This document shows, one piece after another, positions 54,686 to 64,000 of a stretch of DNA of 64,000 nucleotides (positions within the stretch are counted from its first letter, which is position 1; every line of letters starts with the position of its first letter). Source of the DNA: Bacteroides stercorirosoris (GTDB lineage: Bacteria; Bacteroidota; Bacteroidia; Bacteroidales; Bacteroidaceae). A program made the translations under genes and the position numbers. The stretch covers positions 1 through 64,000 of the forward strand of contig NZ_FQZN01000015.1 of the NCBI RefSeq assembly GCF_900142015.1, given 5' to 3'. Below the pieces are notes generated by a model. That model had not been told where the DNA came from. It saw only the letters and a program-made list of their open reading frames with translations, and ran no database searches.

Positions 54686-56725
54686 TTATTGAATGGTGCA
54701 AGATACAATCTCAAATCCAACGACGCTCCAATCGGGATTTCCGTCTTCTGCCATGACATCAGCGGTGCCGTAATCGGTGTACTGTATGGAGAGGTCGAGA
54801 CAGGTAGGAAGGAACGTTACAGTAGCTCCGGTAGTATTAGTCAGAGTAACGGTCGTTTCGCCGGCAGTATTCACAGTTACCGCATCATCAAGGTCGAAGC
54901 ATCCGGGTTCCCAGGTTTGCTTGATATTGTTATCAATCAATGCACATTTGGGAGCAGCTGTCCAAGTGATTCCGCCATTTATTTTAAAGGTCACGCTGAT
55001 AGTCTGGTTCTTCTTCAATTTCACAGAGGCTACGTCCTTAAAGATACCGGTACCCGTATCACCGTAGTGATGGAAACCGATACGGATACATCCATTCTCC
55101 AACCAAGTGTGTTCGGCAATTGTAGAGTTGTCAATACCTACGACCGTGGGGCCTTCCGGGCCACCCGTACTAATCTTCTTATAAAGCAGATTGGCAACAA
55201 GATAAGAATTCACCACGCCATTCTCGTCTCTCGATTCGGGAATACCGACAGCCAATGTTTCACCAGCCTCAACACTGAGCACCGTAAACTCACTGCCTGT
55301 AACAGCAACCGTGCGCTGATCGCTTGAAGCAGTAAGGATAGTGATTTCCTTGTCGAAAGTCATCACACCTTCTGCAATGGTCACCTTGCCGCTGACTTCA
55401 CCGCATTCATAATTGTACGAACCATCGGAGGCTTTACTCAGGATAAGCTCAAAGTCTTCCGTCTCATCACCGGCAGCAGGTGCCCATGAGTCATTGTAGA
55501 CACCTCCTGTCACGCTTTCCCACTTCTGTGAGCTGGGGGAGCCGTTCCACCACAACCAGTCGTAAGGTATTTCAGTATCAAGATTGAATGTCATCTGATT
55601 GCCTACATAAGTCACACCGTTGATTTCGGTAGTGAAGAGGTCGGTAGTTAGGTTATCGAATGTAGGAAGCACAGGGGCAGCCTTCTCTATCAGTCCACTA
55701 TCTTCTTTAGGAATACATTCGCCTTTGGTTGCAATCACCTCTTCGGACACGAAGTTCCATACAATGTACCAGTTACCTTCGGAATTGGTACGCTTGGTTG
55801 CCACTTGCAGTATATACGGAGTAAGTTCTATAATCTGAATATCCTGCGTGTAGTTGGAACATACTTCATCGAAAGCCACGTTATGCATGGAATAGCAATC
55901 GGTGAAGGTGATGGTAGGCTTGGTCTTTTCAGTGAGATTCATGTTGAACTTTCCTTTCATATTGGTACCAGTGCTTGAGCCTTTTACTCCAGCCTCACCG
56001 CGATACATAGTAGCCACACAACCATTGGCGGCATCCATGCTGAAGGTCATATACGAATCCATATAGGCATCGGTTTCGGGAATGAGCCAGCTTTGGAAGC
56101 CCGGATCCCAGTTGGGTTTCCAATTTCCGGTGCCGAAGACGATATCTTTATAGACTCCGTTATCCACATCATCCTGGGTATATCCGGCGCCGTCACCGTC
56201 AGGATCGTATGGAGACAGATACATCACAGGCCCTGAACACTGTCCGATACCATAATTACCATCGCAAGGATACCATTTTTTACTAACCCCCTCAGCCAAT
56301 GTCTCAGCATCAGGAATAGCATCGCCCGACTTGAAATCCTCATACGCCAGCAAGAACCACTTCTCATCGCTCAACAGCGAGAAGTCGTTTTGTGCCAGAT
56401 TAAAAGCATAAGGTTCGCCATATACGACACCACCGGGTGTCTCTACACCGAAAGTCACCTCATACTCACCTGCAAAAGGCAAGCTGACGGCAAGTTCGCT
56501 CTCTTGAGAGCGTCCCTGCGGAGTAACCCACAACGGAGTGCAACCGGTAATATTCGACTTGAGGCGTACTTCATTTCCCTTAATAGTCACAGTGTAGGCA
56601 ATGCCTTCCGCCAAGTCATCGGATACATAGGTTTTCTTGCCCATATCATATTCATCGGGTGAACAGGCCGACAACATCAACACCAAGCCTGCAATGAGCG
56701 TATATATATAATAATTCAATTTCAT
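54686..56725 (-). CDS. Surface glycan-binding lipoprotein (SGBP, SusE/F position), small
   Basis: A 679-residue lipoprotein (signal LIAGLVLMLSAC, Cys 21). An Ig/PKD-like N-terminal domain ends near residue 110 (VTFGVETPGGVVYGEPYAF). The middle shows GNWKPNWDPGFQSWLIPETD and WYIVWNFVSE. The C-terminal half has FNLDTEIPYDWLWWNGSPSS, rich in Trp, a likely glycan platform. A stretch at about 420-500 (FELILSKASDGSYNYE) resembles the middle of the larger lipoprotein 16 bases downstream. It lies 50 bases after susD. Confidence 0.82.
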   Translation of the reverse strand: MKLNYYIYTLIAGLVLMLSACSPDEYDMGKKTYVSDDLAEGIAYTVTIKGNEVRLKSNITGCTPLWVTPQGRSQESELAVSLPFAGEYEVTFGVETPGGVVYGEPYAFNLAQNDFSLLSDEKWFLLAYEDFKSGDAIPDAETLAEGVSKKWYPCDGNYGIGQCSGPVMYLSPYDPDGDGAGYTQDDVDNGVYKDIVFGTGNWKPNWDPGFQSWLIPETDAYMDSYMTFSMDAANGCVATMYRGEAGVKGSSTGTNMKGKFNMNLTEKTKPTITFTDCYSMHNVAFDEVCSNYTQDIQIIELTPYILQVATKRTNSEGNWYIVWNFVSEEVIATKGECIPKEDSGLIEKAAPVLPTFDNLTTDLFTTEINGVTYVGNQMTFNLDTEIPYDWLWWNGSPSSQKWESVTGGVYNDSWAPAAGDETEDFELILSKASDGSYNYECGEVSGKVTIAEGVMTFDKEITILTASSDQRTVAVTGSEFTVLSVEAGETLAVGIPESRDENGVVNSYLVANLLYKKISTGGPEGPTVVGIDNSTIAEHTWLENGCIRIGFHHYGDTGTGIFKDVASVKLKKNQTISVTFKINGGITWTAAPKCALIDNNIKQTWEPGCFDLDDAVTVNTAGETTVTLTNTTGATVTFLPTCLDLSIQYTDYGTADVMAEDGNPDWSVVGFEIVSCTIQ

Positions 56726-56775
56726 ATCTTATTATTTTTAATGTTTTTCCTTGATAAACCTAAGCCTTCGTGGAT

Positions 56776-58476
56776 TTACCAACCGGCATTCTGAGTAAGC
56801 ACATTACCCGAAAGGGTGATTTGTGTATTCGGAATCTGCATCAGCCCTTTCTTCGAGGTGAAATTGCTTTCGGAGAATGAAGTGGTTTCTTCATTTCCAC
56901 CGTTCATCACCTTGGCGCCATTTTGTGCGGCAGCGATGACACGTGCAGCGTATGCACCCTCTTTCTCATAACGCATCAAGTCCCAATAGTGCACGCCCTC
57001 GAAAGCCAATTCTATGGCGCGTTCCTTACGGATGTTTTCAATGCTGTAAGCCAGTGTCTCACCGGGATATACACGCTGGTGAACCTGATTTAATCCATCG
57101 GCATTACCATTGAGTTCGGAATGCATCAGCAGTACATCGGCATAACGCATGATGGTGTAATCCTGATAGTAAGTAATGTTCTGGTGCTGCTCACCCAACT
57201 TGAATCCGACTTCCTGACGCGTACCATCGGCAAAGCACATCGGCGCATACTTGCGGGTATAATAACCCGTGTATTCATACGAATCGGTGATATCGGCATT
57301 GAAACCGGCTTCGCTGCAACTCCATACGCAAGCATTGAAGCGGGGATCATTCTTATATTGCTCCACGAAAGCGGGAGTCACCGGGCAAGCCCCCCAGCCA
57401 CTGGCAATACATACACTTGTGGCACTCCTGTTGCGAGGTCCCAGATAAACAGAGAAAGCATTACCATCACCATTGCCATTGTAGTCATGAGTAGTATTCA
57501 TCTTCAGATTGAGCACAATTTCTGCCGAGAGTTTACCTTGTCCGGCTTGCCAGGCGGAACCATCGTACCACTTGCCGGCGTAGGTTGTATTCCAGGCGTA
57601 TGTATCGCCACTTGAAGCGTCGGTAGTGCAAGAAGGCATCCAGAAGTCGGCATAATTTTTTTCCAGTTCATATCCTCCATGCTGCACCACATCGTTGATG
57701 GCAGCCACCGCCTCAGCCTTGGTGCATGAGGGATGTTCGGCACCGTAGTAACCGGTATAATAAAGATAGGCACGAGCCATCAACGCCTCTGCGGCATATT
57801 TGGTGATGCGGCCATCATTGGTATTCCGATTATCCAAAAGATATGCATCAGCAGGAATATGCTCAATAGCATACTTGAAGTCTTCAAAGATGACTTTATA
57901 GACATCGCTTGCCGGAGAACGGGGAACGTTCTCTTCGGAGGGAACAGTAAGCAAAGGAACATCTCCAAACATACGGACAAGGTCGAAGTACAAGATGCCG
58001 CGAAGAGCATGCGCTTCACCCATCACGCGTCCTTGCGCTTTGGTGTCGCCTGCCCAGTCGATGTTTTCCTCCTGAACGATGAGCTGGTTGCAACGGAATA
58101 TGGCTTTATAATAGTTCTGCCAGTCCACATTGAAGATATCGTTGTATGAAGGGGCGATGCCCAGATTGAACTGGTCAACCACATTATTGTTCTTAGCATC
58201 GGAAAGACCGAGACCGGCAAAAGCCTGTTCGGAAGCGAATTCCGCCAAAAGATACATACCTACCCCTGCATCGGAAATAGTACGTTGCCATCCATCGTAA
58301 CAGCCCACTAAAGCCATTTCGGCAGACTCCAGGTTGCTGTAAGCCGTTTCAGTATTCAAGTCCTTTTTTGATGAAGTGTCAAAGAAGTCTTCACACGAGG
58401 TGAAAGCTAAAGCTGACACAACGAGCGCACTCGTCAATAATATATGTTTTGTATTCATACTACTTTTCTTTTTCAT
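56776..58476 (-). CDS. SusD-like surface glycan-binding lipoprotein
   Basis: A 566-residue lipoprotein (signal TSALVVSALAFTSC, Cys 28). The SusD pattern is complete: DLNTETAYSNLESAEMALVG after the Cys, the TPR-type helices with MGEAHALRGILYFDLVRMFGDVP, and the C-terminal IRKERAIELAFEGVHYWDLMRYE. SusD forms a lid on its SusC transporter and passes oligosaccharides into it. The start lies 3 bases after the susC stop. The second Met (58458) is an alternative start and gives a more usual signal length. Confidence 0.93.
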   Translation of the reverse strand: MKKKSSMNTKHILLTSALVVSALAFTSCEDFFDTSSKKDLNTETAYSNLESAEMALVGCYDGWQRTISDAGVGMYLLAEFASEQAFAGLGLSDAKNNNVVDQFNLGIAPSYNDIFNVDWQNYYKAIFRCNQLIVQEENIDWAGDTKAQGRVMGEAHALRGILYFDLVRMFGDVPLLTVPSEENVPRSPASDVYKVIFEDFKYAIEHIPADAYLLDNRNTNDGRITKYAAEALMARAYLYYTGYYGAEHPSCTKAEAVAAINDVVQHGGYELEKNYADFWMPSCTTDASSGDTYAWNTTYAGKWYDGSAWQAGQGKLSAEIVLNLKMNTTHDYNGNGDGNAFSVYLGPRNRSATSVCIASGWGACPVTPAFVEQYKNDPRFNACVWSCSEAGFNADITDSYEYTGYYTRKYAPMCFADGTRQEVGFKLGEQHQNITYYQDYTIMRYADVLLMHSELNGNADGLNQVHQRVYPGETLAYSIENIRKERAIELAFEGVHYWDLMRYEKEGAYAARVIAAAQNGAKVMNGGNEETTSFSESNFTSKKGLMQIPNTQITLSGNVLTQNAGW

Positions 58477-58479
58477 GAT

Positions 58480-61400
58480 TTAAAACGCAAGATTAATGCC
58501 CACGATGAAGGTACGGGGGTGCGGATAGTAACCCATATCTACGCCCGACACCCATGTATCGTTATTGTTGCCGTCCGTACCGTTAAATGAACCGATTTCG
58601 GGGTCCATGCCATCGTACTTGGTCAGTGTGAAGAGGTTTTGAGCCTGCACATAGAGGCGCAGTTTCGACAAACCCTTCCAGGAGATAAGACGCTTGAAGT
58701 CGTAGCCCAACGTGATGTTCTGCAAACGGATGTAATCACCGTCCTGCAAATAGAGGTCGGAGAACTGCCAGTTGCCCACATCACCGTAGGTCACGCGGGG
58801 AATCCGGTTGCTGGTACCTTCGCCCGTCCAGCGGTTCAGTATCTGGCGGCTATAGTTGGACTGTGAGGAGTTAGGGTCGCGATAGGACTGGGCAATCTGG
58901 AAACCGGCGGCACCGGTGGCGTTCAGGCTAAGGTCGAAACCTTTATAACCCAAGTTAAGATTGAGGCCGAATGTGTATTTGGGAAGTCCGTTGCCTAAGT
59001 CCACCTTATCGTTGGCGTCAATGGCTCCATCGTGATTCACATCTACATACTTCACGTCGCCTGGTTGCACATTACTTTGATATACACCGTTTCCGGCAGC
59101 AATCCAGTCGTTAATCTCCTGCTTGTTCTGGAAGACACCGGCTGTCTTGAACCCCCAGAAGTAACCGATGGCATGGCCGTTCTCGGCACGGTAGAACTCT
59201 TCCGCATTACTGTAGATTTGATTGGTAGCACCATGAATGATACCGTCTTCGGTAGGGATGCTTCCCACTTCGTTGTGGTTGTATGCCATGTTGGCACCTA
59301 CGCTATAAGTGAAGTTCTTTCCGATCTGGTCGTTCCAGGAAAGCCCCAGTTCGATACCTTTGTTTTTCACGTCACCACCGTTGATGATAGGCCCATCGGT
59401 ACCTGCCGTAGCCAATACGGGAGCCTGCACCAGCCAGTCCTTAGTGTTCTTGATGTACCCGTCGGCAGTGAATGCGAGGCGGCCATTCAGGAAACGGGTA
59501 TCAATACCCACGTTATATTGTTCGGAGGTCTCCCACTTCACTTTCTCGTTGGCCAGACGGCTGGTATAAGAACCCGTAACCCAGGCATCCTGGCCTCCAC
59601 CGGAACCGAAGTTATAATTGGTGTTCGTGGTAGACACGGGAGCAAGGTATTGGTAGCAGTTGATATTAGCATTACCCACCTGTCCCCAACTGACACGTAT
59701 TTTTAAGAAATCAAGCCAGGACTTCGCCGACTCCATGAATTTCTCTTCGGAGATGGTCCAACCGGCAGATACTGAAGGAAAATATCCCCAGCGGTTACCT
59801 TTGGCAAACTTCGACGAGCCATCGGCACGCATGGTGGCGTTCACCATATAACGTTCTTTCCATGTCCAACCCAAACGGGCGAAGAATGACATACCACGGG
59901 TAGAATCATAAGGAGAGCCTTTCACTGTCTTGTTCTCCGTACCGTTCGTATTCACCAGATAAGCATGGTCCCAATCATCGAATCCGGGAATAAGGCCGGT
60001 GTTGGAGCCTTCGGTATTGCTGCCATCATAGGTGGACAGTTCGCTACCTATCAAGGCATTTATATGATGCTCGGCGGCAAGGTCGAAATCGTAGGAAAGA
60101 GTATTGGTCCACACCATCGACAGGCCGTTGCCATGACTCTGGCTCACTTTGCTCACGGTGTTTGCCGTCTGCGGAGTGAACTGGTACTTCGGTGTATAAG
60201 AGCGATACTCGGAAGCACCGTAACTGATGCCGTACACCGTCTTGAACCTCAAGTTCTTGATAGGTTCAATCTGCACGTACACGTTGGCATCGAGCGAACC
60301 GTTCTTGCTGTTGTTGTAGCGGTTCATCATCATGTTACCGTAAGGGTTGCCGTCGTTTACGTTCCAATCGGAGTTCACCGTAGAATTGTAGTTGCCGTCG
60401 GCATCATAAACGGGAATGATGGGAGATGCGGAGAATGCACTGCGGAGGTTGTTGTTCCAGATGTTCCCGGTATTCATGCCACGCGAATCTTTATAGACAA
60501 AACTCACGTGCTCGCCTATGGTCACCAGTCCGTTCCACATCTTGTGTTCGGAGTTCACGCGGAAGTTATACCTTTTATAATAAGAAACGTCCGAACCGCC
60601 TATCAAGCCATCCTGACCGGTGTAACCACCCGAAATGGCATAAGTAGAAGTTTTGGAGCCGCCTGTGAACGAGAGGTTGTGACTGGTGGTCAACCCGCCG
60701 TCTTCAATGGCCTGGTCAATCCAGTCGGTATCATATATATTACCATTGGCATCACGTATAGAGCTAAGCGAAGCCCAATCTACCGGCGACATACCTGAGT
60801 TGAGACGGGCTTCATCCATAATGTTCATATACTCCGACGCATTGAGCATGCTGTACTTGCGTCCTATCGTCTGCCAACCGGCATAACCGTCGTAGCTGAT
60901 TCTGCAAGTACCTTCCTTACCACTTTTAGTAGTAACCAACACTACACCATTGGCAGCCTGTGCACCATAGATAGCAGCCGAAGCGGCATCTTTCAATACA
61001 TCAATACTTTCAATATCAGCGGGATTCAAAGTAGAGATGTCGCCCCCCACACCATCGATAAGATAGAGAGGCTGCGAATTACCCACCGTACCCAGACCAC
61101 GGATGGTTACACTCATGCTGGCGCCCGGCTGTCCCGAAGTAGAGACGATGTTCACACCGGGTGTTTGTCCCTGCAAGGCAGAGAGAGGGTTGGTTGTATT
61201 CAGTTTGGCAATGTTTTCACCTTTCACCTGAACCGTAGCACCGGTCACCAGTTTCTTTTTCTGAACGCCGTAGCCCACTACGACTACTTCATCCAGCATT
61301 TCGGTATCTTCTCTCAATGCTACATTGATAACCGAAGCATCGCCTACCTTGAACTCCTGGGATTTGTAGCCGATATAAGAAAATACCAGCGTTTGTCCGG

Positions 61401-61644
61401 GCTGGGCAGTTACAGAATACTTACCGTCCATATCGGTAATACCACCGGTGGAAGTCTCTTTCACCTGAACGCTGACACCGATCAACGGCTCATTGTCCGT
61501 AGCAGATGTCACAACTCCCGAAATGGTTTTGCTTTGAGAAGGGTTAGCCTGAAGGCTACTGATTGCAGGTACCAGAAGTAGCAGTACCAACGCAACACGG
61601 CATAAATGCAGATTTATGCACTTTTCAAAGAATGTCTTTCTCAT
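58480..61644 (-). CDS. SusC-like TonB-dependent outer-membrane transporter
   Basis: From MRKTFFEKCINLH at 61644 the protein has 1054 residues. An in-frame ATG 69 bases upstream is less likely, as it precedes the signal. A carboxypeptidase-like domain (SGVVTSATDNEPLIGVSVQ) is followed by the TonB-box region EVVVVGYGVQKKKLV and the plug (LSALQGQTPGVNIVSTSGQPG, YLIDGVGGD). The 22-stranded barrel ends NLAF. It imports oligosaccharides with SusD. On the minus strand a TACATTTG box at plus 61716-61723 may be the -7 element of the operon; no TTTG stands at the expected distance, in keeping with an activator-dependent promoter. Confidence 0.95.
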   Translation of the reverse strand: MRKTFFEKCINLHLCRVALVLLLLVPAISSLQANPSQSKTISGVVTSATDNEPLIGVSVQVKETSTGGITDMDGKYSVTAQPGQTLVFSYIGYKSQEFKVGDASVINVALREDTEMLDEVVVVGYGVQKKKLVTGATVQVKGENIAKLNTTNPLSALQGQTPGVNIVSTSGQPGASMSVTIRGLGTVGNSQPLYLIDGVGGDISTLNPADIESIDVLKDAASAAIYGAQAANGVVLVTTKSGKEGTCRISYDGYAGWQTIGRKYSMLNASEYMNIMDEARLNSGMSPVDWASLSSIRDANGNIYDTDWIDQAIEDGGLTTSHNLSFTGGSKTSTYAISGGYTGQDGLIGGSDVSYYKRYNFRVNSEHKMWNGLVTIGEHVSFVYKDSRGMNTGNIWNNNLRSAFSASPIIPVYDADGNYNSTVNSDWNVNDGNPYGNMMMNRYNNSKNGSLDANVYVQIEPIKNLRFKTVYGISYGASEYRSYTPKYQFTPQTANTVSKVSQSHGNGLSMVWTNTLSYDFDLAAEHHINALIGSELSTYDGSNTEGSNTGLIPGFDDWDHAYLVNTNGTENKTVKGSPYDSTRGMSFFARLGWTWKERYMVNATMRADGSSKFAKGNRWGYFPSVSAGWTISEEKFMESAKSWLDFLKIRVSWGQVGNANINCYQYLAPVSTTNTNYNFGSGGGQDAWVTGSYTSRLANEKVKWETSEQYNVGIDTRFLNGRLAFTADGYIKNTKDWLVQAPVLATAGTDGPIINGGDVKNKGIELGLSWNDQIGKNFTYSVGANMAYNHNEVGSIPTEDGIIHGATNQIYSNAEEFYRAENGHAIGYFWGFKTAGVFQNKQEINDWIAAGNGVYQSNVQPGDVKYVDVNHDGAIDANDKVDLGNGLPKYTFGLNLNLGYKGFDLSLNATGAAGFQIAQSYRDPNSSQSNYSRQILNRWTGEGTSNRIPRVTYGDVGNWQFSDLYLQDGDYIRLQNITLGYDFKRLISWKGLSKLRLYVQAQNLFTLTKYDGMDPEIGSFNGTDGNNNDTWVSGVDMGYYPHPRTFIVGINLAF

Positions 61645-61715
61645 CGTACATTGTTTAATGGTTAATATCAAAGATTTTATTGCGTACTTTTTTAAGTTTG
61701 CAAAAGAAACCATGA

Positions 61716-61723
61716 CAAATGTA
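61716..61723 (-). promoter_or_regulatory. Possible -7 box of the susC operon
   Basis: TACATTTG on the minus strand fits TAnnTTTG and lies 72 bases before the SusC start. No -33 box is seen. The interval 61724-61823 would hold regulator sites. Confidence 0.4.
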
Positions 61724-61823
61724 TGGAATGAAACCGAAAGACCTCCGGAGGAATGTTACGAAGAGGAGACAGATTGGTTAATCATCCTCCCCGAAATGTT
61801 ATAAAAAAAGGTATAATTTGTTT

Positions 61824-61858
61824 TTATCCCCCTCACAGATATGCCATGAGGGGGATAA
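61824..61858. terminator. Hairpin between esterase and susC
   Basis: Perfect 12-base arms (61824-61835, 61847-61858) around an 11-base loop, five G-C pairs in a row. On the minus strand a T-rich tract (seven T) follows about 16 bases later, so termination of the esterase transcript is likely but not certain. Confidence 0.65.
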
Positions 61859-61862
61859 TGAC

Positions 61863-64000
61863 TTATTGATTTACTACAAAATTACGTATCTGACACCCGG
61901 TTTTATCCCCTTTTGCCACACGCAAGCGCAATGTATGACGACCGGAAGCCAGTTCTGTTTCCAGCATATACACCCACGGAATATATAGTTTCTGACTCCA
62001 ATCCGTAAATGTATCCAGCTTCTTGAAAGGAGCACCGTCTACACTATATTCCAACACGCAGGCTTGCGGGCCGGCTGCACAGAAGATACCCACCGCACGG
62101 CCTTCGAAAGAGAAAGAAAGACTGGCTCCGGCACGGTCAGCCACCAACATGGGAACATGCACAAAGCCTTTACGGGTATTCCCTTTCACTGTAGGCGTCC
62201 AATCATCCACTACTTTCCAACCATTCAGTTGCTTGGCCAAACGAATATCGGCAAACATGCCCTTATCATAGGAATAAGCATCTATCGGTTGCTCCGGCAC
62301 CTCATGCGGCTGAACCGTTTTCTGTGCCACATCCCCACTCCATTCAAGGTCGAAGAGACGATTGATAGCGGCAGCGTAATATTTATGCCCGTCCCAAGCA
62401 GGATGCGTACCACCGAACTGCTTCCAGTCGAACTCGCCGTCACGCATGCGGTGTGCCACTTCCTCCGCCAGATTGATGGAAGAAACATTGTAATGATTAG
62501 CCACACTTTCATGATTCATAATCACCTGAGGCTGTATTCCCTTGTCCAACAAAGGGATGAAAGGATCGTAAATAAAATGAAGCATGACAATGTCCATTTC
62601 GGGGCTGGAAGTACGTGCATGGCGGATAATACCTTCCATGCCACGTGTTTGCTGAATATAGTTGAAGTAATTGGTATTGTCATTCACTGCCGCCTCAACA
62701 AACAGCAAATCGGGTACACCTTTTTGCAGAACATCATTTTGGAACCGGAAAGAATGAGGTGTAGTTCCGGTGGAAGATATTCCGGCATCAATAAAAGTAA
62801 ATTCCGTATCAGGGAAACGTTGTTTCAAATCTTCCTGTATCATATTCCGCCAACCACGCATTTCGGTAATGGAACCACCGAGAAAAGCAACGCAACCTTT
62901 TTTCTCTTTCGCAAACTTCAGATAAGAGTTAGCAAGGCTACCACGTTGATGGAGCACTTGCTTCTTCTGATAATCCGGCTGATTACGGACAATGAAGTCA
63001 ACTACCGCTTCCGGATTTTCCAGACTATGGGGATGATGGTCACAACCGGGTTTCAGAATAATTTCTACAGGTCCGCCCAAAGTACGGTAGCGTTCAGCTA
63101 CAATCTTCATATTCTCTTCATTGGGGACTGTGCGATCACTATCACCACAAACACTGATAACAGGAATACCTGCATCGGCTAAAGGTTCCAGATTATCAAT
63201 CGGATTACCTTTGAAGTTATTCATCTGCCCATCAGTTAATCCCCACTCAGCAAGTAATCCGCTCCATAATTCCCTGTGCCTGCCGGGCCAGCTGAACACA
63301 TCACACACCGGGGCATCCACATAAATACAAGCCACTTTATCCGGGTTCTTCGCCCCCCAGTTGAAAGCAAACATACCGCCACGGCTGAAACCTTCCAGCG
63401 TTACTTTAGGAGACAAACGATAGTATCTGCGCATAATGTCGTAAAAGTCCGTACCCAGACGTTGAGCACGAGGACTACCGTAAAGATGTGTCAAATCGTA
63501 ATAAGCAACGTGGAAACCTTTTTCCAGCAAGGCTTTATCCACTGAGGGGAAAGCTCCAAAGAAAGCTGGACGCCATATCCAGGGACGGCCTTCAGCCACC
63601 TTACGGGGAACAACCACCGTAGCCTGGCGGGCATTGCAGATAAAATCGTAACGGTCGAATCCTTCCCATTGCGACTTCTTGCCGGGGAAGGGTTGGTCTG
63701 TTACAATGGCAGGTGCTTCGGTGCCGGTCAGCGTACGGTAAAGTTCACCTGCTATCAGGGCAGCACCTTGTTCATTGGGATGAATGCCATCGGTATAATA
63801 ATCGGGATGCGGTTTCAGAACCGTATAAAGGTCGACCATCGGCAGGTGGCGTTTCTTTGCGACACTGCGTATCACGGGAATAATACCGTTTGTAATAACG
63901 CTGTCATTGATGCCAAAATTTGATTTAGCTGCGGGAACAGGCAGACAAAGATAGACTTTTGGGTTTGAAGGCAGTTCCTGAAGAATATCCAGCATCTCTG
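61863..64000 (-). CDS. Multidomain esterase: SGNH - alpha/beta hydrolase - SGNH (5' end outside window)
   Basis: The frame is open to the window edge, so the gene is partial; 711 codons are visible. Residues 1-95 are the end of a first SGNH domain, with block V as YYTDGIHPNEQGAAL. About residues 115-345 form an alpha/beta hydrolase: nucleophile in LEGFSRGGMFAF, VCGDSDRTVP (Asp) and PGCDHHPHSLENP (His). About residues 360-560 are a second SGNH hydrolase: FLGGSITEMRGW (Ser), VEAAVNDNTNY, and GTHPAWDGHKYYAA (Asp, His). A beta-rich end of about 140 residues follows. In a xyloglucan locus it would remove acetyl groups, perhaps from galactose. Confidence 0.85.
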   Translation of the reverse strand, partial: EMLDILQELPSNPKVYLCLPVPAAKSNFGINDSVITNGIIPVIRSVAKKRHLPMVDLYTVLKPHPDYYTDGIHPNEQGAALIAGELYRTLTGTEAPAIVTDQPFPGKKSQWEGFDRYDFICNARQATVVVPRKVAEGRPWIWRPAFFGAFPSVDKALLEKGFHVAYYDLTHLYGSPRAQRLGTDFYDIMRRYYRLSPKVTLEGFSRGGMFAFNWGAKNPDKVACIYVDAPVCDVFSWPGRHRELWSGLLAEWGLTDGQMNNFKGNPIDNLEPLADAGIPVISVCGDSDRTVPNEENMKIVAERYRTLGGPVEIILKPGCDHHPHSLENPEAVVDFIVRNQPDYQKKQVLHQRGSLANSYLKFAKEKKGCVAFLGGSITEMRGWRNMIQEDLKQRFPDTEFTFIDAGISSTGTTPHSFRFQNDVLQKGVPDLLFVEAAVNDNTNYFNYIQQTRGMEGIIRHARTSSPEMDIVMLHFIYDPFIPLLDKGIQPQVIMNHESVANHYNVSSINLAEEVAHRMRDGEFDWKQFGGTHPAWDGHKYYAAAINRLFDLEWSGDVAQKTVQPHEVPEQPIDAYSYDKGMFADIRLAKQLNGWKVVDDWTPTVKGNTRKGFVHVPMLVADRAGASLSFSFEGRAVGIFCAAGPQACVLEYSVDGAPFKKLDTFTDWSQKLYIPWVYMLETELASGRHTLRLRVAKGDKTGCQIRNFVVNQ

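Noticed and set aside
61712-61804. Thirty-codon frame ending WLIILPEML between susC and the esterase
   Set aside because: It is very short, lies opposite the susC promoter region and shows no ribosome-binding site; I could not support it as a gene.

Overview
The window looks like chromosomal DNA of a gut Bacteroides (Bacteroidota). The species cannot be fixed from sequence alone. The evidence is: SusC/SusD pairs with lipoprotein glycan binders; a one-protein hybrid two-component regulator; BACON domains on endoglucanases; a Mfa-type fimbrial locus; HU-like histone proteins; and several promoters of the Bacteroides type (TTTG, 19-20 bases, TAnnTTTG). I see no rRNA, tRNA, CRISPR array, insertion sequence or phage.

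Region 1 (1-17.5 kb) is mostly housekeeping: Kdo transferase waaA, glutamyl-tRNA synthetase gltX, a 7TM-HD (PgpH-type) phosphodiesterase followed by two duplicated membrane proteins, low-molecular-weight phosphatase, primosomal helicase priA, a DUF488 protein, a HipA-like kinase/DUF3037 pair converging on a RecQ-like helicase, a small DUF2795 protein, a PduO-type cobalamin adenosyltransferase, a methyltransferase-like protein and a secreted serine hydrolase.

Region 2 (17.5-24.4 kb, minus strand) is a four-gene fimbrial operon: OmpA/DUF3575 outer-membrane protein, DUF5119 anchor-like lipoprotein, a fimbrillin and a 1075-residue tip-like fimbrillin. Region 3 (24.5-31.4 kb) holds a GH95 enzyme, two HU-type DNA-binding proteins around a hexapeptide acetyltransferase, and an AAA-ATPase/PD-(D/E)XK protein.

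Region 4 (31.4-64 kb) is a polysaccharide utilization locus that fits xyloglucan. It encodes GH3 (beta-glucosidase), GH2 (beta-galactosidase), GH31 with a PA14 insert (alpha-xylosidase), the hybrid two-component sensor, two BACON-GH5 endoglucanases, GH43 (arabinofuranosidase/xylosidase), two surface glycan-binding lipoproteins, SusD, SusC and a multidomain esterase cut by the window end. In the inferred model, surface GH5 enzymes cut the backbone, the surface proteins and SusCD import oligosaccharides, the esterase removes acetyl groups, and the periplasmic GH31/GH2/GH3/GH43 (and perhaps the nearby GH95 for fucose) strip side chains and glucose. A three-kilobase block on the opposite strand (DUF418 membrane protein, nucleotidyltransferase, repeats and an acyltransferase gene fossil) splits the locus.

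Intergenic DNA is unusually structured. There is a dispersed palindromic element of about 220 bp in two inverted copies (9.8 and 29.4 kb), with an uninterrupted shared reading frame. There are two back-to-back 22-bp tandem arrays (49.7-50.0 kb), a 33-bp triple repeat after GH43, and several very long hairpins at gene ends.
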